A program made the translations under genes and the position numbers. Below are positions 8,102 through 15,272 of a DNA stretch of 42,863 bases, one piece after another; position 1 is the stretch's first letter, and each line of letters begins with the position of its first letter. The notes beneath the pieces are model-generated. The model was given only the letters and a program-made list of their open reading frames with translations, made no database searches and had not been told where the DNA came from. Source of the stretch: a virus; the IMG/VR virus record IMGVR_UViG_3300010403_000032, positions 1 to 42,863 of that record, one strand, 5' to 3'.

Positions 8102-8703
8102 TCTCGTGGATCGTCGCGTCGAACAACGAGACGATCCTCTACACCAACCTCGTCGCGTCCCTGGACTGGAACGTTGACGAGATCGTGGTGGCCTGGGAAG
8201 CGCCATCCATCGCGGCCGCCTACAACGACGGCCAGTCCCGGGCGAAGTACCCGATCCGCTGCTACATCCACCACGACGTGCAGGTGCTCGACCTTCCCGG
8301 TCTGCGTTCAGCGCTGTTGGCCACCGTCGACGAGTCGGTGGGCATGGTGGGGGTGGTCGGATCCCGTACCCCGAACCTACCGTGGTGGGACGGGGACCCG
8401 CTGGGCGGGGTGTTCGACCAGCGCATCGGCGCACAGGACTTCGGCCCCGGCGGTGAATGCGCCGTCCTGGACGGACTGCTGCTGGCCACCGTCCATGACG
8501 TGGAGTGGGACGAGTCGATCCCCGGCTGGCACGGCTACGACTTCGACGCTTGCGCTCAGATGACCGCCCAGGGGCTGCCGAACTGGTGCCTCGACGACGG
8601 GGTGCGGATGGTTCGGCATAACACGACCGGGGCCTTCAGCCCCGACCAACTCGACGGCTGGGACGACGCCCTGGCGCGCCTGAGGAAGAAGTGGGGGCGC
8701 TGA
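8098..8703 (+). CDS. StrF-like glycosyltransferase (Glyco_tranf_2_5 type)
   Basis: 201 aa. ISWIVASNNETILYTNLVASL, EIVVAWEAPSIAAAYNDG and YIHHDVQVLD are signatures of the StrF-type glycosyltransferase family (AYNxG and the HHD in place of DxD), with LDGLLLATVHDVEWDE and WHGYDFDACAQM in the second half. Homologues act on cell-surface or secondary-metabolite sugars. GTG start with 4-nt overlap. It is the last gene of the continuous cassette; the next gene starts after its stop with a virion protein. Confidence 0.83.
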   Translation: MISWIVASNNETILYTNLVASLDWNVDEIVVAWEAPSIAAAYNDGQSRAKYPIRCYIHHDVQVLDLPGLRSALLATVDESVGMVGVVGSRTPNLPWWDGDPLGGVFDQRIGAQDFGPGGECAVLDGLLLATVHDVEWDESIPGWHGYDFDACAQMTAQGLPNWCLDDGVRMVRHNTTGAFSPDQLDGWDDALARLRKKWGR

Positions 8704-8704
8704 C

Positions 8705-9085
8705 GTGGGCTCTCTGACCGACACCGCCGAAACCCGAGTGCTGGACTGGATCGTCGGGAACTCCACTACCGCCCCCACCACCCCGATGAAGTTGGCACTG
8801 CTGACCGCCACCGGTAGCGACTCCACCGCCGGCACCGAAGTGGTCGGCGGCTCCTACACCCGGCAGACCATCACCTTCACGGCTGCCGCGTCTGGAGCGA
8901 TGTCCAACTCGAACACGATCACATTCAGCACAATGCCTGCTTGCACTGTGACTGGCTGGGCCATCTACGACTCGGCCGGTACCCCGATCCGCTGGTGGCA
9001 TGGCGCGCTGGACGTGGCCAAGGCGCTCAACTCTGGCGACGACTTCATCGTCGCCATCGGGGACCTCGACCTGACCGCGGACTGA
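8705..9085 (+). CDS. Phage tail-fibre/virion-type protein
   Basis: 126 aa from GTG 1 nt after the previous stop. It begins SLTDTAETRVLDWIVGNST and continues MKLALLTATGSDSTAGTEVVGG, SYTRQTITFTAA and ITFSTMPACTVTGWAIYD. This is the layout of the small phage_tail_fib-type protein often found near actinophage head-tail genes. It should be a small beta-structured surface component. Family assignment is by pattern only. Confidence 0.72.
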   Translation: MGSLTDTAETRVLDWIVGNSTTAPTTPMKLALLTATGSDSTAGTEVVGGSYTRQTITFTAAASGAMSNSNTITFSTMPACTVTGWAIYDSAGTPIRWWHGALDVAKALNSGDDFIVAIGDLDLTAD

Positions 9086-9090
9086 GTCCC

Positions 9091-9831
9091 GTGACCGACT
9101 CGCTGTTCACCAGTCAGACGCCGGGCATCACGCAGGCCAACGACGCTCAGGGTGGCATCAACACCTCGCTCACGTTCACCCTCGGCGTCCCACGAACCAA
9201 CTCCGGCGCCCGGTTCTGGGGACCGACCACGACCACCGGTACGGTCACGCTGACTCTGTATCAGCTGACCAGCGACGACGACGTGACCGCCGCCGCCGGC
9301 ACCGTCCTGGCGCAGAAGGTGTCCCCGGCTTGGGCCGGTGGACAGTGGAACCCGCTCACCTGGGACAGCCCCGTCGCCCTGACCACTGGCCAGGCGTACC
9401 GGATCTCCGCCCACAACTCCAACGGGGACTACGTCGCCAGTGGTGGGGTGTTCTTCGCGGGCGGGATGACCAATGGCGACATCACGGGCATTCAGGACGG
9501 GGCGGACCCGAACCCGCCCGGTCTGGGAGCGCTACGCAACGGCGCCTTCCGGTACGGGGCGCTGGCCACCCCGCACGGCGGCGCCGCCGGGGCCAACTTC
9601 TTCATCGACATCCTGCTGGCCACCGGCGCCACGGTAACCGGCTCCGGCTCAGCCGCCCTGGCCACCGGTGCAACCGCGGCCGGCCGCGGTTGCACCCTCG
9701 GTGGCGGATCGGCCGCGCTCACCACGACTGCCCGGATCGCGTCCTCGCTGTCCGCCGGCTACCCACTGGTGAGCGCATCGACCATTCGCAGACTCACCAC
9801 CCATACCGCGAGTGGGCTGGAGGTGACGTGA
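9091..9831 (+). CDS. DUF4082-containing putative virion decoration protein
   Basis: 246 aa from GTG 9091. Residues about 10-140 fit DUF4082: FTLGVPRTNSGARFWGP, TVTLTLYQLTSDDDVTAAAG, ALTTGQAYRISAHNSNGDYVASGGVFF. The C-terminal third is low in complexity (ATGATVTGSGSAALATGATAAG). The domain is a beta-sandwich found in secreted and virion proteins of actinobacteria. Lying between the fibre-like gene and the connector, it is probably a head or tail decoration. It overlaps the next gene by 4 nt. Confidence 0.72.
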   Translation: MTDSLFTSQTPGITQANDAQGGINTSLTFTLGVPRTNSGARFWGPTTTTGTVTLTLYQLTSDDDVTAAAGTVLAQKVSPAWAGGQWNPLTWDSPVALTTGQAYRISAHNSNGDYVASGGVFFAGGMTNGDITGIQDGADPNPPGLGALRNGAFRYGALATPHGGAAGANFFIDILLATGATVTGSGSAALATGATAAGRGCTLGGGSAALTTTARIASSLSAGYPLVSASTIRRLTTHTASGLEVT

Positions 9832-10688
9832 CCACTTACGACGTAGGCGACCAGGCGCTGCTGCAGCACGAGGTGCGCGTCGCCGGGGTACTCACGGACG
9901 CGACGGTGGTCCTGGCGGTGACCGCCCCGGACGGAACCGCGTCGACGCCCGCGGTGACCCACGCCTCAACCGGCGTGTACACCGCTTCGGTCCCGGTCAC
10001 CCAGGCCGGGCCGTGGGTCTACGTGTGGACGATGTCCGGCGCGGTCGTGGACGTGGCGGTCGGGATGTTCTCGGGGCAGAACCCGACCACCCCGGTGTAC
10101 GCGACACCGGCGCAGGTGAAGAGCTACACCGGCATCTCGGATGCGAACTCCGACTCACGCATCGCCGATGTGCTCGCCGGGGTGTCCCGGGAGATCGACG
10201 GACACACCCATCGGCGTTTCTACGCCGACCTGACCGCGACCGCGCGCCGATTCACCGTGGAGAACGTCTGCGCGGTCGAGCTGCACGACTTCTGGACCAC
10301 CACCGGTCTGGTAGTCGAGGCTGACTACGGCGGGGACGGGACATTCGCGACCACCTACACCACCGCCGATTACGAGCTGTACCCGACTGACGGGATCGTC
10401 GACGGGGAAACCGGCTGGCCGTACAACGAGATCCGCGCCGTCAACCGTACCTTTCCCTGTCAGCGACTGCGTCCCGGGCTGCGAGTGACCGCGAAGTGGG
10501 GCTGGGCTGCGGTCCCCCCGTCGGTGCACGAGGCCTGCCTGATCCTGGCCGCCGAGACGCTCAAACTGCCCGACTCGGTCTTCGGTACCGGCGGCTACAG
10601 CGAGTTCGGGGTGATCCGGGTGCGGGACAATCCCATGGCCGCTCGTAAACTCGCCCGCTACGTGCGCGACCCGGTGCTGGTCGCATGA
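9828..10688 (+). CDS. Head-tail connector with N-terminal Ig-like domain
   Basis: 286 aa from GTG 9828. Residues 1-85 look like a beta-sandwich adhesion domain (YDVGDQALLQHEVRVAG, ATVVLAVTAPDGTAS, GPWVYVWTMSG). From about residue 88 the protein follows the gp6/HK97 connector pattern: VYATPAQVKSYTGIS, SDSRIADVLAGVSREIDGHT, VHEACLILAAETLK. The second part should sit in the neck between portal and tail. The Ig-like addition would face outward. The fusion of the two is unusual but the frame is unbroken. Confidence 0.78.
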   Translation: MTTYDVGDQALLQHEVRVAGVLTDATVVLAVTAPDGTASTPAVTHASTGVYTASVPVTQAGPWVYVWTMSGAVVDVAVGMFSGQNPTTPVYATPAQVKSYTGISDANSDSRIADVLAGVSREIDGHTHRRFYADLTATARRFTVENVCAVELHDFWTTTGLVVEADYGGDGTFATTYTTADYELYPTDGIVDGETGWPYNEIRAVNRTFPCQRLRPGLRVTAKWGWAAVPPSVHEACLILAAETLKLPDSVFGTGGYSEFGVIRVRDNPMAARKLARYVRDPVLVA

Positions 10689-11107
10689 ACCTCTCCGCCA
10701 TCCGCGACCGACTCAAGACGTGCCTGGAGACAGTGTCAGGAATCCGGGCCCACGACACCGTGCCAGGCAGCGTCACTCCGCCGTCGGGCGGGGCCAGTGC
10801 GATCGTCATGCCGGGTAGTCCGCTGGTCGAGTACCCGACCATGGACGTCGATGTGACGGACGTGAACTTCACCGTCATGTTGCTCACCGGTCGGGCCGAC
10901 GAACGGGCGGCGCAGGATAACCTCGACGCGTTCCTGGACCCCACTGGGGTGGCGAGTATCCGCGCGGCCATCGAAGTCAGCGCGGCCGAGTGGGACTACG
11001 CGGCGGTGTCCGGGATCCGTCGGTACGGAGCGTTCACCTTCGGATCCGGAGACGGCGCCGTGACCTACCTAGGATGCGAGTTCCCCGTCACGGTCGGCTG
11101 CTCGTGA
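10685..11107 (+). CDS. Tail terminator/neck protein
   Basis: 140 aa, ATGA overlap. MNLSAIRDRLKTCLETVSG, SAIVMPGSPLVEYPTMDVDV, FTVMLLTGRADERAAQDNLDAFLD and the closing TYLGCEFPVTVGCS follow the plan of small tail-terminator proteins (alpha helix, strand, helix, strand) located after the connector. Function is inferred from pattern and order. Confidence 0.75.
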   Translation: MNLSAIRDRLKTCLETVSGIRAHDTVPGSVTPPSGGASAIVMPGSPLVEYPTMDVDVTDVNFTVMLLTGRADERAAQDNLDAFLDPTGVASIRAAIEVSAAEWDYAAVSGIRRYGAFTFGSGDGAVTYLGCEFPVTVGCS

Positions 11108-12120
11108 GGTTCCTGCTCTCTCAGCCGGGACCAGCGTTCAGCGTCGCCGACGTTCACGCCGGCTGGCGGGAGGCGCTGATCGGGCTCGGGCAGCAGGTGA
11201 TCGACTACAACCTCGACGAGCGGCTCACGTTCTACGACCACGCGCTGCTGCCCACCGAAGTGGACGGTCGGTTCCGCAAGGCCCTGGACCCTGACGCCGT
11301 GGTGCAGTTGGCGATCAACGGGCTTTATGCGGCGCTGTTCAAATGCCGACCCGACGTGCTGATGGTGATCTCGGGCTTCTTTCTGCCGACCGAACTCTAC
11401 GATCTGGCCCGCGCCAACGGAATCCGGGTCGTGCTGGTGCACACCGAGTGTCCATATGAGGACGATCGGCAACTCGCCGCCGCCGGACACGTGGACCTGA
11501 ATCTGGTTAACGACCCGGTTGGTATCGAGGCGTTCGCAGCATTGGCTCCGACCCGCTACGTGCCGCACGCCTATCGCCCCACCGTCCACCAGCCTGGTCC
11601 CGCCACCCCGGAACTCGTGTGCGACCTTGGCTTCGTCGGCACCGGTTACCCCAGTCGGATCCAGTTCTTCGAGGCCATGGACCTTGCTGGCCTGGACGTG
11701 CTGCTGACCGGCAACTGGCAGGCACTGCGGGAGGACTCGCCCCTGCGCGGGTTCGTCGGTCACGACCCGGCTGAATGCCTGGACAACTCCGAGGCGGTGG
11801 GGCTCTACCGCAGCGCCCGGGTGGGGATCAACACGTACCGGCGCGAGGGCATCACGGCCGTGGGGTTGGCGATGGGTCCGCGCGAGGTGGAGATGGCTGC
11901 CTGCGGGCTGTTTTTCCTCCGTGATCCACGGCCTGAGGGTGACGGGGTGCTGGACATGCTCCCCACCTTCACCAGCCCGGCCGAGGCCTCACACCTGCTG
12001 CGGTGGTATCTCGACCGACCTGACGAGCGGGCCGCGCTGTCCACCAAGGCCCGCGAGGCGATCGCCGACCGAACGTTCCACAACCACGCCGCCGCACTGC
12101 TGCGGCTGCTCGACCAGTAG
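11104..12120 (+). CDS. CgeB-like GT-B glycosyltransferase
   Basis: 338 aa from GTG 11104. The N-terminal half has RFLLSQPGPAFSVADVHAG and DVLMVISGFFLPTELYDLA. The C-terminal half carries DLGFVGTGYPSRIQFFEAM, LYRSARVGINTYR and GPREVEMAACGLFFLRDPR, the nucleotide-sugar-binding region of the CgeB/Glyco_trans_1_2 group, then TSPAEASHLLRWYLDRPDER. It overlaps the tail terminator by 4 nt and ends 12 nt before the tail tube gene. Its place among structural genes suggests it works on a virion protein, possibly the tail tube. Family call is firm, target is inferred. Confidence 0.87.
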   Translation: MRFLLSQPGPAFSVADVHAGWREALIGLGQQVIDYNLDERLTFYDHALLPTEVDGRFRKALDPDAVVQLAINGLYAALFKCRPDVLMVISGFFLPTELYDLARANGIRVVLVHTECPYEDDRQLAAAGHVDLNLVNDPVGIEAFAALAPTRYVPHAYRPTVHQPGPATPELVCDLGFVGTGYPSRIQFFEAMDLAGLDVLLTGNWQALREDSPLRGFVGHDPAECLDNSEAVGLYRSARVGINTYRREGITAVGLAMGPREVEMAACGLFFLRDPRPEGDGVLDMLPTFTSPAEASHLLRWYLDRPDERAALSTKAREAIADRTFHNHAAALLRLLDQ

Positions 12121-12132
12121 AGGGAGCAAGTG

Positions 12133-12534
12133 ATGGCGCGCATTCACGGCCGGCGTGGCCGGATCTACATGGGGATCGCCAGCGACTCGGCCGCCGCCGA
12201 GCCGCTGCCGTTCTTCGCCCGGTGGTCGATCTCCTACAAGACCGACAAGGACGAGGTCACCGCGTTCGGCGACAGCCACAAGATCTACGTGTCCGGGTTG
12301 CCTGACGCGTCCGGGTCGTTCAGCGGTTTCTACGACGACGCTACGGCACAGACCTACACCGCAGCCAACGACGGACTGCCGCGCAAGTTCTACCTGTACC
12401 CGAGCATCCTGACCAACTCCCAGTACTTCTTTGGCACGGTCCTGCCCGACATGAACATCGACGGCGATGTCGGTGCATCGGTGAAGGTGTCCTCGGACTG
12501 GGCGGCGGCATCGCTGGTGCAGAAGGTCGGATGA
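12133..12534 (+). CDS. Major tail (tube) protein
   Basis: 133 aa from ATG 12133 with AGGGAG 6 nt upstream; the in-frame GTG at 12130 is too close to that site. MARIHGRRGRIYMGIASDS, FARWSISYKTDKDEVTAFGD and SGSFSGFYDDATAQTYTA are typical of small actinophage tail-tube proteins with a beta-barrel. Its own ribosome site, unusual in this chain, fits high expression. Order before the tail chaperones supports the call. Confidence 0.82.
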   Translation: MARIHGRRGRIYMGIASDSAAAEPLPFFARWSISYKTDKDEVTAFGDSHKIYVSGLPDASGSFSGFYDDATAQTYTAANDGLPRKFYLYPSILTNSQYFFGTVLPDMNIDGDVGASVKVSSDWAAASLVQKVG

Positions 12535-12989
12535 TCACACTGCGGGTCAGTGGCGAGGCCGACCTGCGCGAGGTGCAGTTGCAGCTACTGCGCGAGGCGA
12601 TGGCGCTGGACCGCAACTGCATCCAGGCCGCCGAGAAGGGGATGGCGGGGTTCGGCCCGCACATCGTCGAAGCGGCCCCGACCTATCTACCGGACCGCTA
12701 CGCCCCCGTGTTCGCCGGTGATATCCGGGTTCAGACCTTCGTTCACCTCGCGGTGATGCCGAGCGTGAGGGTCCGGGTCTACGCCCATGGCGTGCGGGGT
12801 TCGCGGGATGTCCGCGCCGTCAACGCTGGTCGCGTCCGGCATCCACTGTTCGCCAATCGCAACCACTGGTACGAAACCAGGACTCGCCGGGGGGTGATCA
12901 CGACGGAGTTCCGCAGGATGCGCCCCGAACTGGTCGAGGCAATCAACGAGGAGCTGGAAAACGTGGCGCAGCGGGTGGCGAAGGTCTGA
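12531..12989 (+). CDS. Tail completion/assembly protein (HK97 gp10-like)
   Basis: 152 aa, ATGA overlap with the tube gene. Strand-helix start (ITLRVSGEADLREVQLQLL), basic middle (RVRVYAHGVRGSRDVRAVNAG) and VRHPLFANRNHWYETRTR, a feature of gp10-like neck/tail proteins. The position between tail tube and chaperones is uncommon, since gp10-like genes normally precede the tube. Family call is moderate. Confidence 0.65.
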   Translation: MITLRVSGEADLREVQLQLLREAMALDRNCIQAAEKGMAGFGPHIVEAAPTYLPDRYAPVFAGDIRVQTFVHLAVMPSVRVRVYAHGVRGSRDVRAVNAGRVRHPLFANRNHWYETRTRRGVITTEFRRMRPELVEAINEELENVAQRVAKV

Positions 12990-13402
12990 TGGCGATCCGC
13001 GTACATCTGGGCGAGAAGGACCGCGAGCGCTGGGGCTGCGCGGAAGCGCTCGAACTGGACCTGATGGACACCAGCATCGCCGACGTGAGCGAACTCTCGG
13101 AGCGGTTCGGGTTCGAGCCCGACGACTGGCCGGACGCGATGATCGGCGACATCCCATTCGAACAGGCCGGCAGCCCCGACGCGCGCCCGGTACAGCCGAG
13201 GTGGCAGAAGCACGCTGCGGTGTGGCTGGCACTGCACCAAGCCGGTCACGACGCGACCTGGGACGACGTCGGCAAGGTCAGCTTCCTTCGGGCCGGCTAC
13301 AGCTTCGACGGGAAGGAGGACCCGGGAAAAGAGGAGGGCGAGAGTCCCTCGCCGACCTCCGACGATTCTGGGACCCCGCCTTCCGACACGTCTTCGGAAT
13401 AG
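12989..13402 (+). CDS. Tail assembly chaperone, short form
   Basis: 137 aa from the ATG of TGATGG. It is a small acidic protein (VHLGEKDRERWGCAEALEL, VSELSERFGFEPDDWPDAM, AVWLALHQAGHDATWDDV) with a low-complexity tail (EGESPSPTSDDSGTPPSDTSSE) that arises only in the unshifted product. The family (lambda gpG equivalent) coats the tape measure during tail assembly. A slippery heptamer lies at 13324. Confidence 0.85.
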   Translation: MAIRVHLGEKDRERWGCAEALELDLMDTSIADVSELSERFGFEPDDWPDAMIGDIPFEQAGSPDARPVQPRWQKHAAVWLALHQAGHDATWDDVGKVSFLRAGYSFDGKEDPGKEEGESPSPTSDDSGTPPSDTSSE

Positions 13403-13512
13403 CCGGATCCGAGGTCTCCGCCATGTCGTGGCGGGACTGGCGCAATCACCGCGAGTTCGCGGCATGGCGCCTCGGTCTTCCCAGCGAGTACGGGGGTGAC
13501 GAGGATGCCTGA
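12989..13512 (+). CDS. Tail assembly chaperone, -1 frameshift fusion (gpGT type)
   Basis: Ribosomes that slip back one base at 13324-13330 read 114 codons of the short chaperone, then 60 codons in the -1 frame from 13330 to the TGA at 13510-13512. The added domain reads RGGRESLADLRRFWDPAF ... MSWRDWRNHREFAAWRLG, which looks like real protein and has no start of its own at a sensible place. Total 174 aa. Its stop overlaps the tape measure start. This is the lambda G/GT arrangement. Confidence 0.85.
13324..13330 (+). promoter_or_regulatory. Programmed -1 ribosomal frameshift site GGGAAAA
   Basis: In the chaperone frame the site is read G GGA AAA, the canonical X XXY YYZ order. After slipping, the next codon is AGA at 13330. 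Both tRNAs can re-pair after the shift. Downstream GC-rich sequence could form a stimulating structure, which I did not fold. Confidence 0.9.
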
Positions 13513-15271
13513 ACGCGACCTGCATCTGGAGGTCACCTCCGACGCCGACTCCCGTGGCCTGAGCGAGGCCGCGCGGGACACGGGCAAACTCCGCGACCAG
13601 GTCAAGGGCCTGGGCGGGGACATGGCCTCGACCAAGCGCGAGTCGGAGAAGCTGCAGGCCGAGATCACCCGCACCCAGACGAAGGTGCGAGACCTTGGGG
13701 TCGAGTTCGCCCGCACCGGTGACAAGAGCCTGTTCGGTGATCTGCGCAAGGAGCGCTCTTTCCTAGCCCAGTTGGAGAAGATCCGCCAAGAGCTGGAGCG
13801 GGTAGACAAGCTCGGCGCCAACCTCAGCGTGGGTGGCGGCGGGGGAGGTCTTGGCGGGCTGCTGGGAAAGATCCCGGCACCGAGCGGGGCGGGCGGTGTG
13901 CTGATCCCCGCTCTGGGACTGATGATCGCCGCGTCCGCACCTGAGATCGGCGCGTTGGTCTCATCGGCGATGTTGGGCGCAGTCGGGACCGGCGGCATCA
14001 TCGGTGGCATCGCGCTGGCGGCGCACGACCCGCGGGTCAAGTCGGCGTGGTCGGAGTTCGGCCACAACGCGATGCGTGACCTGCGACTTGGTGGCTCCAC
14101 ATTCGTCGAACCGCTCGTCGGCGGCGCGCGCGACCTGGGTCGCGAATGGGAACGGATCGGTCCTCAGATCAATGCATCATTGGCCGACCTGGCCACCCAT
14201 ACCCGGCCGCTGATCGCAGGGTTCGGCGGGTTCGTCGAGCACCTGCTTCCCGGACTGCAGAAGGGACTTGTCGCCGCAGGGCCGATCATCGACCAACTCG
14301 CGGAGGATCTGCCAAGTCTCGGTGACGCGTTCGGCACGATGTTCGAGTCCTTCGCCCAGGCGGGACCGGGCGCCCGGGAATTTTTCCATGACCTGCTGGA
14401 CGTGACGGGCAAGACGCTCGTCTCCGTCGGCGAGGTCTCAGAGGCCTTGACCAAGGTTTACCACGCCATCCCGCCAGGGGGTACCGGAACGCTCGGCGCG
14501 ATCCTGAACGCCTGGAACGAAGCCCATCCGCAGGCCGTGGTCCGCGATTTGAAGGACATCACCGGCGGGACCGGCGAACTGCGGACCCAACTGTTCGATG
14601 CCGCAAGGGCAGCCGATGCCCTCAACGGCGAACTGTCCAAACTGTTCTCCGATCGGTTCAACAAGGACGAGGCCCGCCTGGGCATGCTCATGGCGATCCA
14701 GGATCTGAAGAAGAGCCTGGGTGAGAATCAGGGCGCGTTCGGCGAGAAGACCACCGCCGGTCTGGCCGACCGGCAGTCCTTCCTCGACGCGATCCAGGCA
14801 GTGGCGCGATGGCGCGACACGCTGGTGTCGACCGGGACGCCGATCGCGCAGGCCAACGTGATGTACGAGGCCCAACTCAAACTCATCATGGGGATTGGTA
14901 AGCAGGCCGGCATCGCCCGCGGCGAACTGGAAAAGCTGGCCCGCACATACACGCTCCGGGTGGTGCTGACGACCCAGGGCATCCGGTACACCGGGACCTA
15001 CCTGCAACCCACGGACCTTCAGCCCCACCGTGCGGCCGGCGGCCCGGTCATGGCCAACATGCCGTACACGATCAACGAGCGCGGCAATGAGACGGTCTCG
15101 TTCCCCGCCAATGGGACCGTGCACCCGGCGAACCTGACCCCGGCAACGACCTCGGGAGCGGCACCGCTGAACCTGTTCGGGGGCGGGCTGGGCCAGGTCG
15201 TGTTCGAGTGGCTGCGCACCGAGATCGCCGCTCGGGGCGGCACGCTCGCGGTCCTGGGCCTGCGGAGCTGA
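13505..15271 (+). CDS. Tape measure protein
   Basis: 588 aa from ATG 13505, with GGGGG 8 nt upstream; GTG 13496 is an alternative. Residues 1-105 form a coiled coil (LRDQVKGLGGDMASTKRESEK, LQAEITRTQTKVRDL). Residues 115-180 are glycine-rich and hydrophobic (GGVLIPALGLMIAASAP, GGIIGGIALAAH). A long helical section follows, and the end has AAGGPVMANMPYTINERGNE, the usual tape-measure tail motif. Length sets tail length; at the common ~0.15 nm per residue this predicts a short tail near 90 nm. Confidence 0.9.
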   Translation: MPERDLHLEVTSDADSRGLSEAARDTGKLRDQVKGLGGDMASTKRESEKLQAEITRTQTKVRDLGVEFARTGDKSLFGDLRKERSFLAQLEKIRQELERVDKLGANLSVGGGGGGLGGLLGKIPAPSGAGGVLIPALGLMIAASAPEIGALVSSAMLGAVGTGGIIGGIALAAHDPRVKSAWSEFGHNAMRDLRLGGSTFVEPLVGGARDLGREWERIGPQINASLADLATHTRPLIAGFGGFVEHLLPGLQKGLVAAGPIIDQLAEDLPSLGDAFGTMFESFAQAGPGAREFFHDLLDVTGKTLVSVGEVSEALTKVYHAIPPGGTGTLGAILNAWNEAHPQAVVRDLKDITGGTGELRTQLFDAARAADALNGELSKLFSDRFNKDEARLGMLMAIQDLKKSLGENQGAFGEKTTAGLADRQSFLDAIQAVARWRDTLVSTGTPIAQANVMYEAQLKLIMGIGKQAGIARGELEKLARTYTLRVVLTTQGIRYTGTYLQPTDLQPHRAAGGPVMANMPYTINERGNETVSFPANGTVHPANLTPATTSGAAPLNLFGGGLGQVVFEWLRTEIAARGGTLAVLGLRS

Positions 15272-15272
15272 C

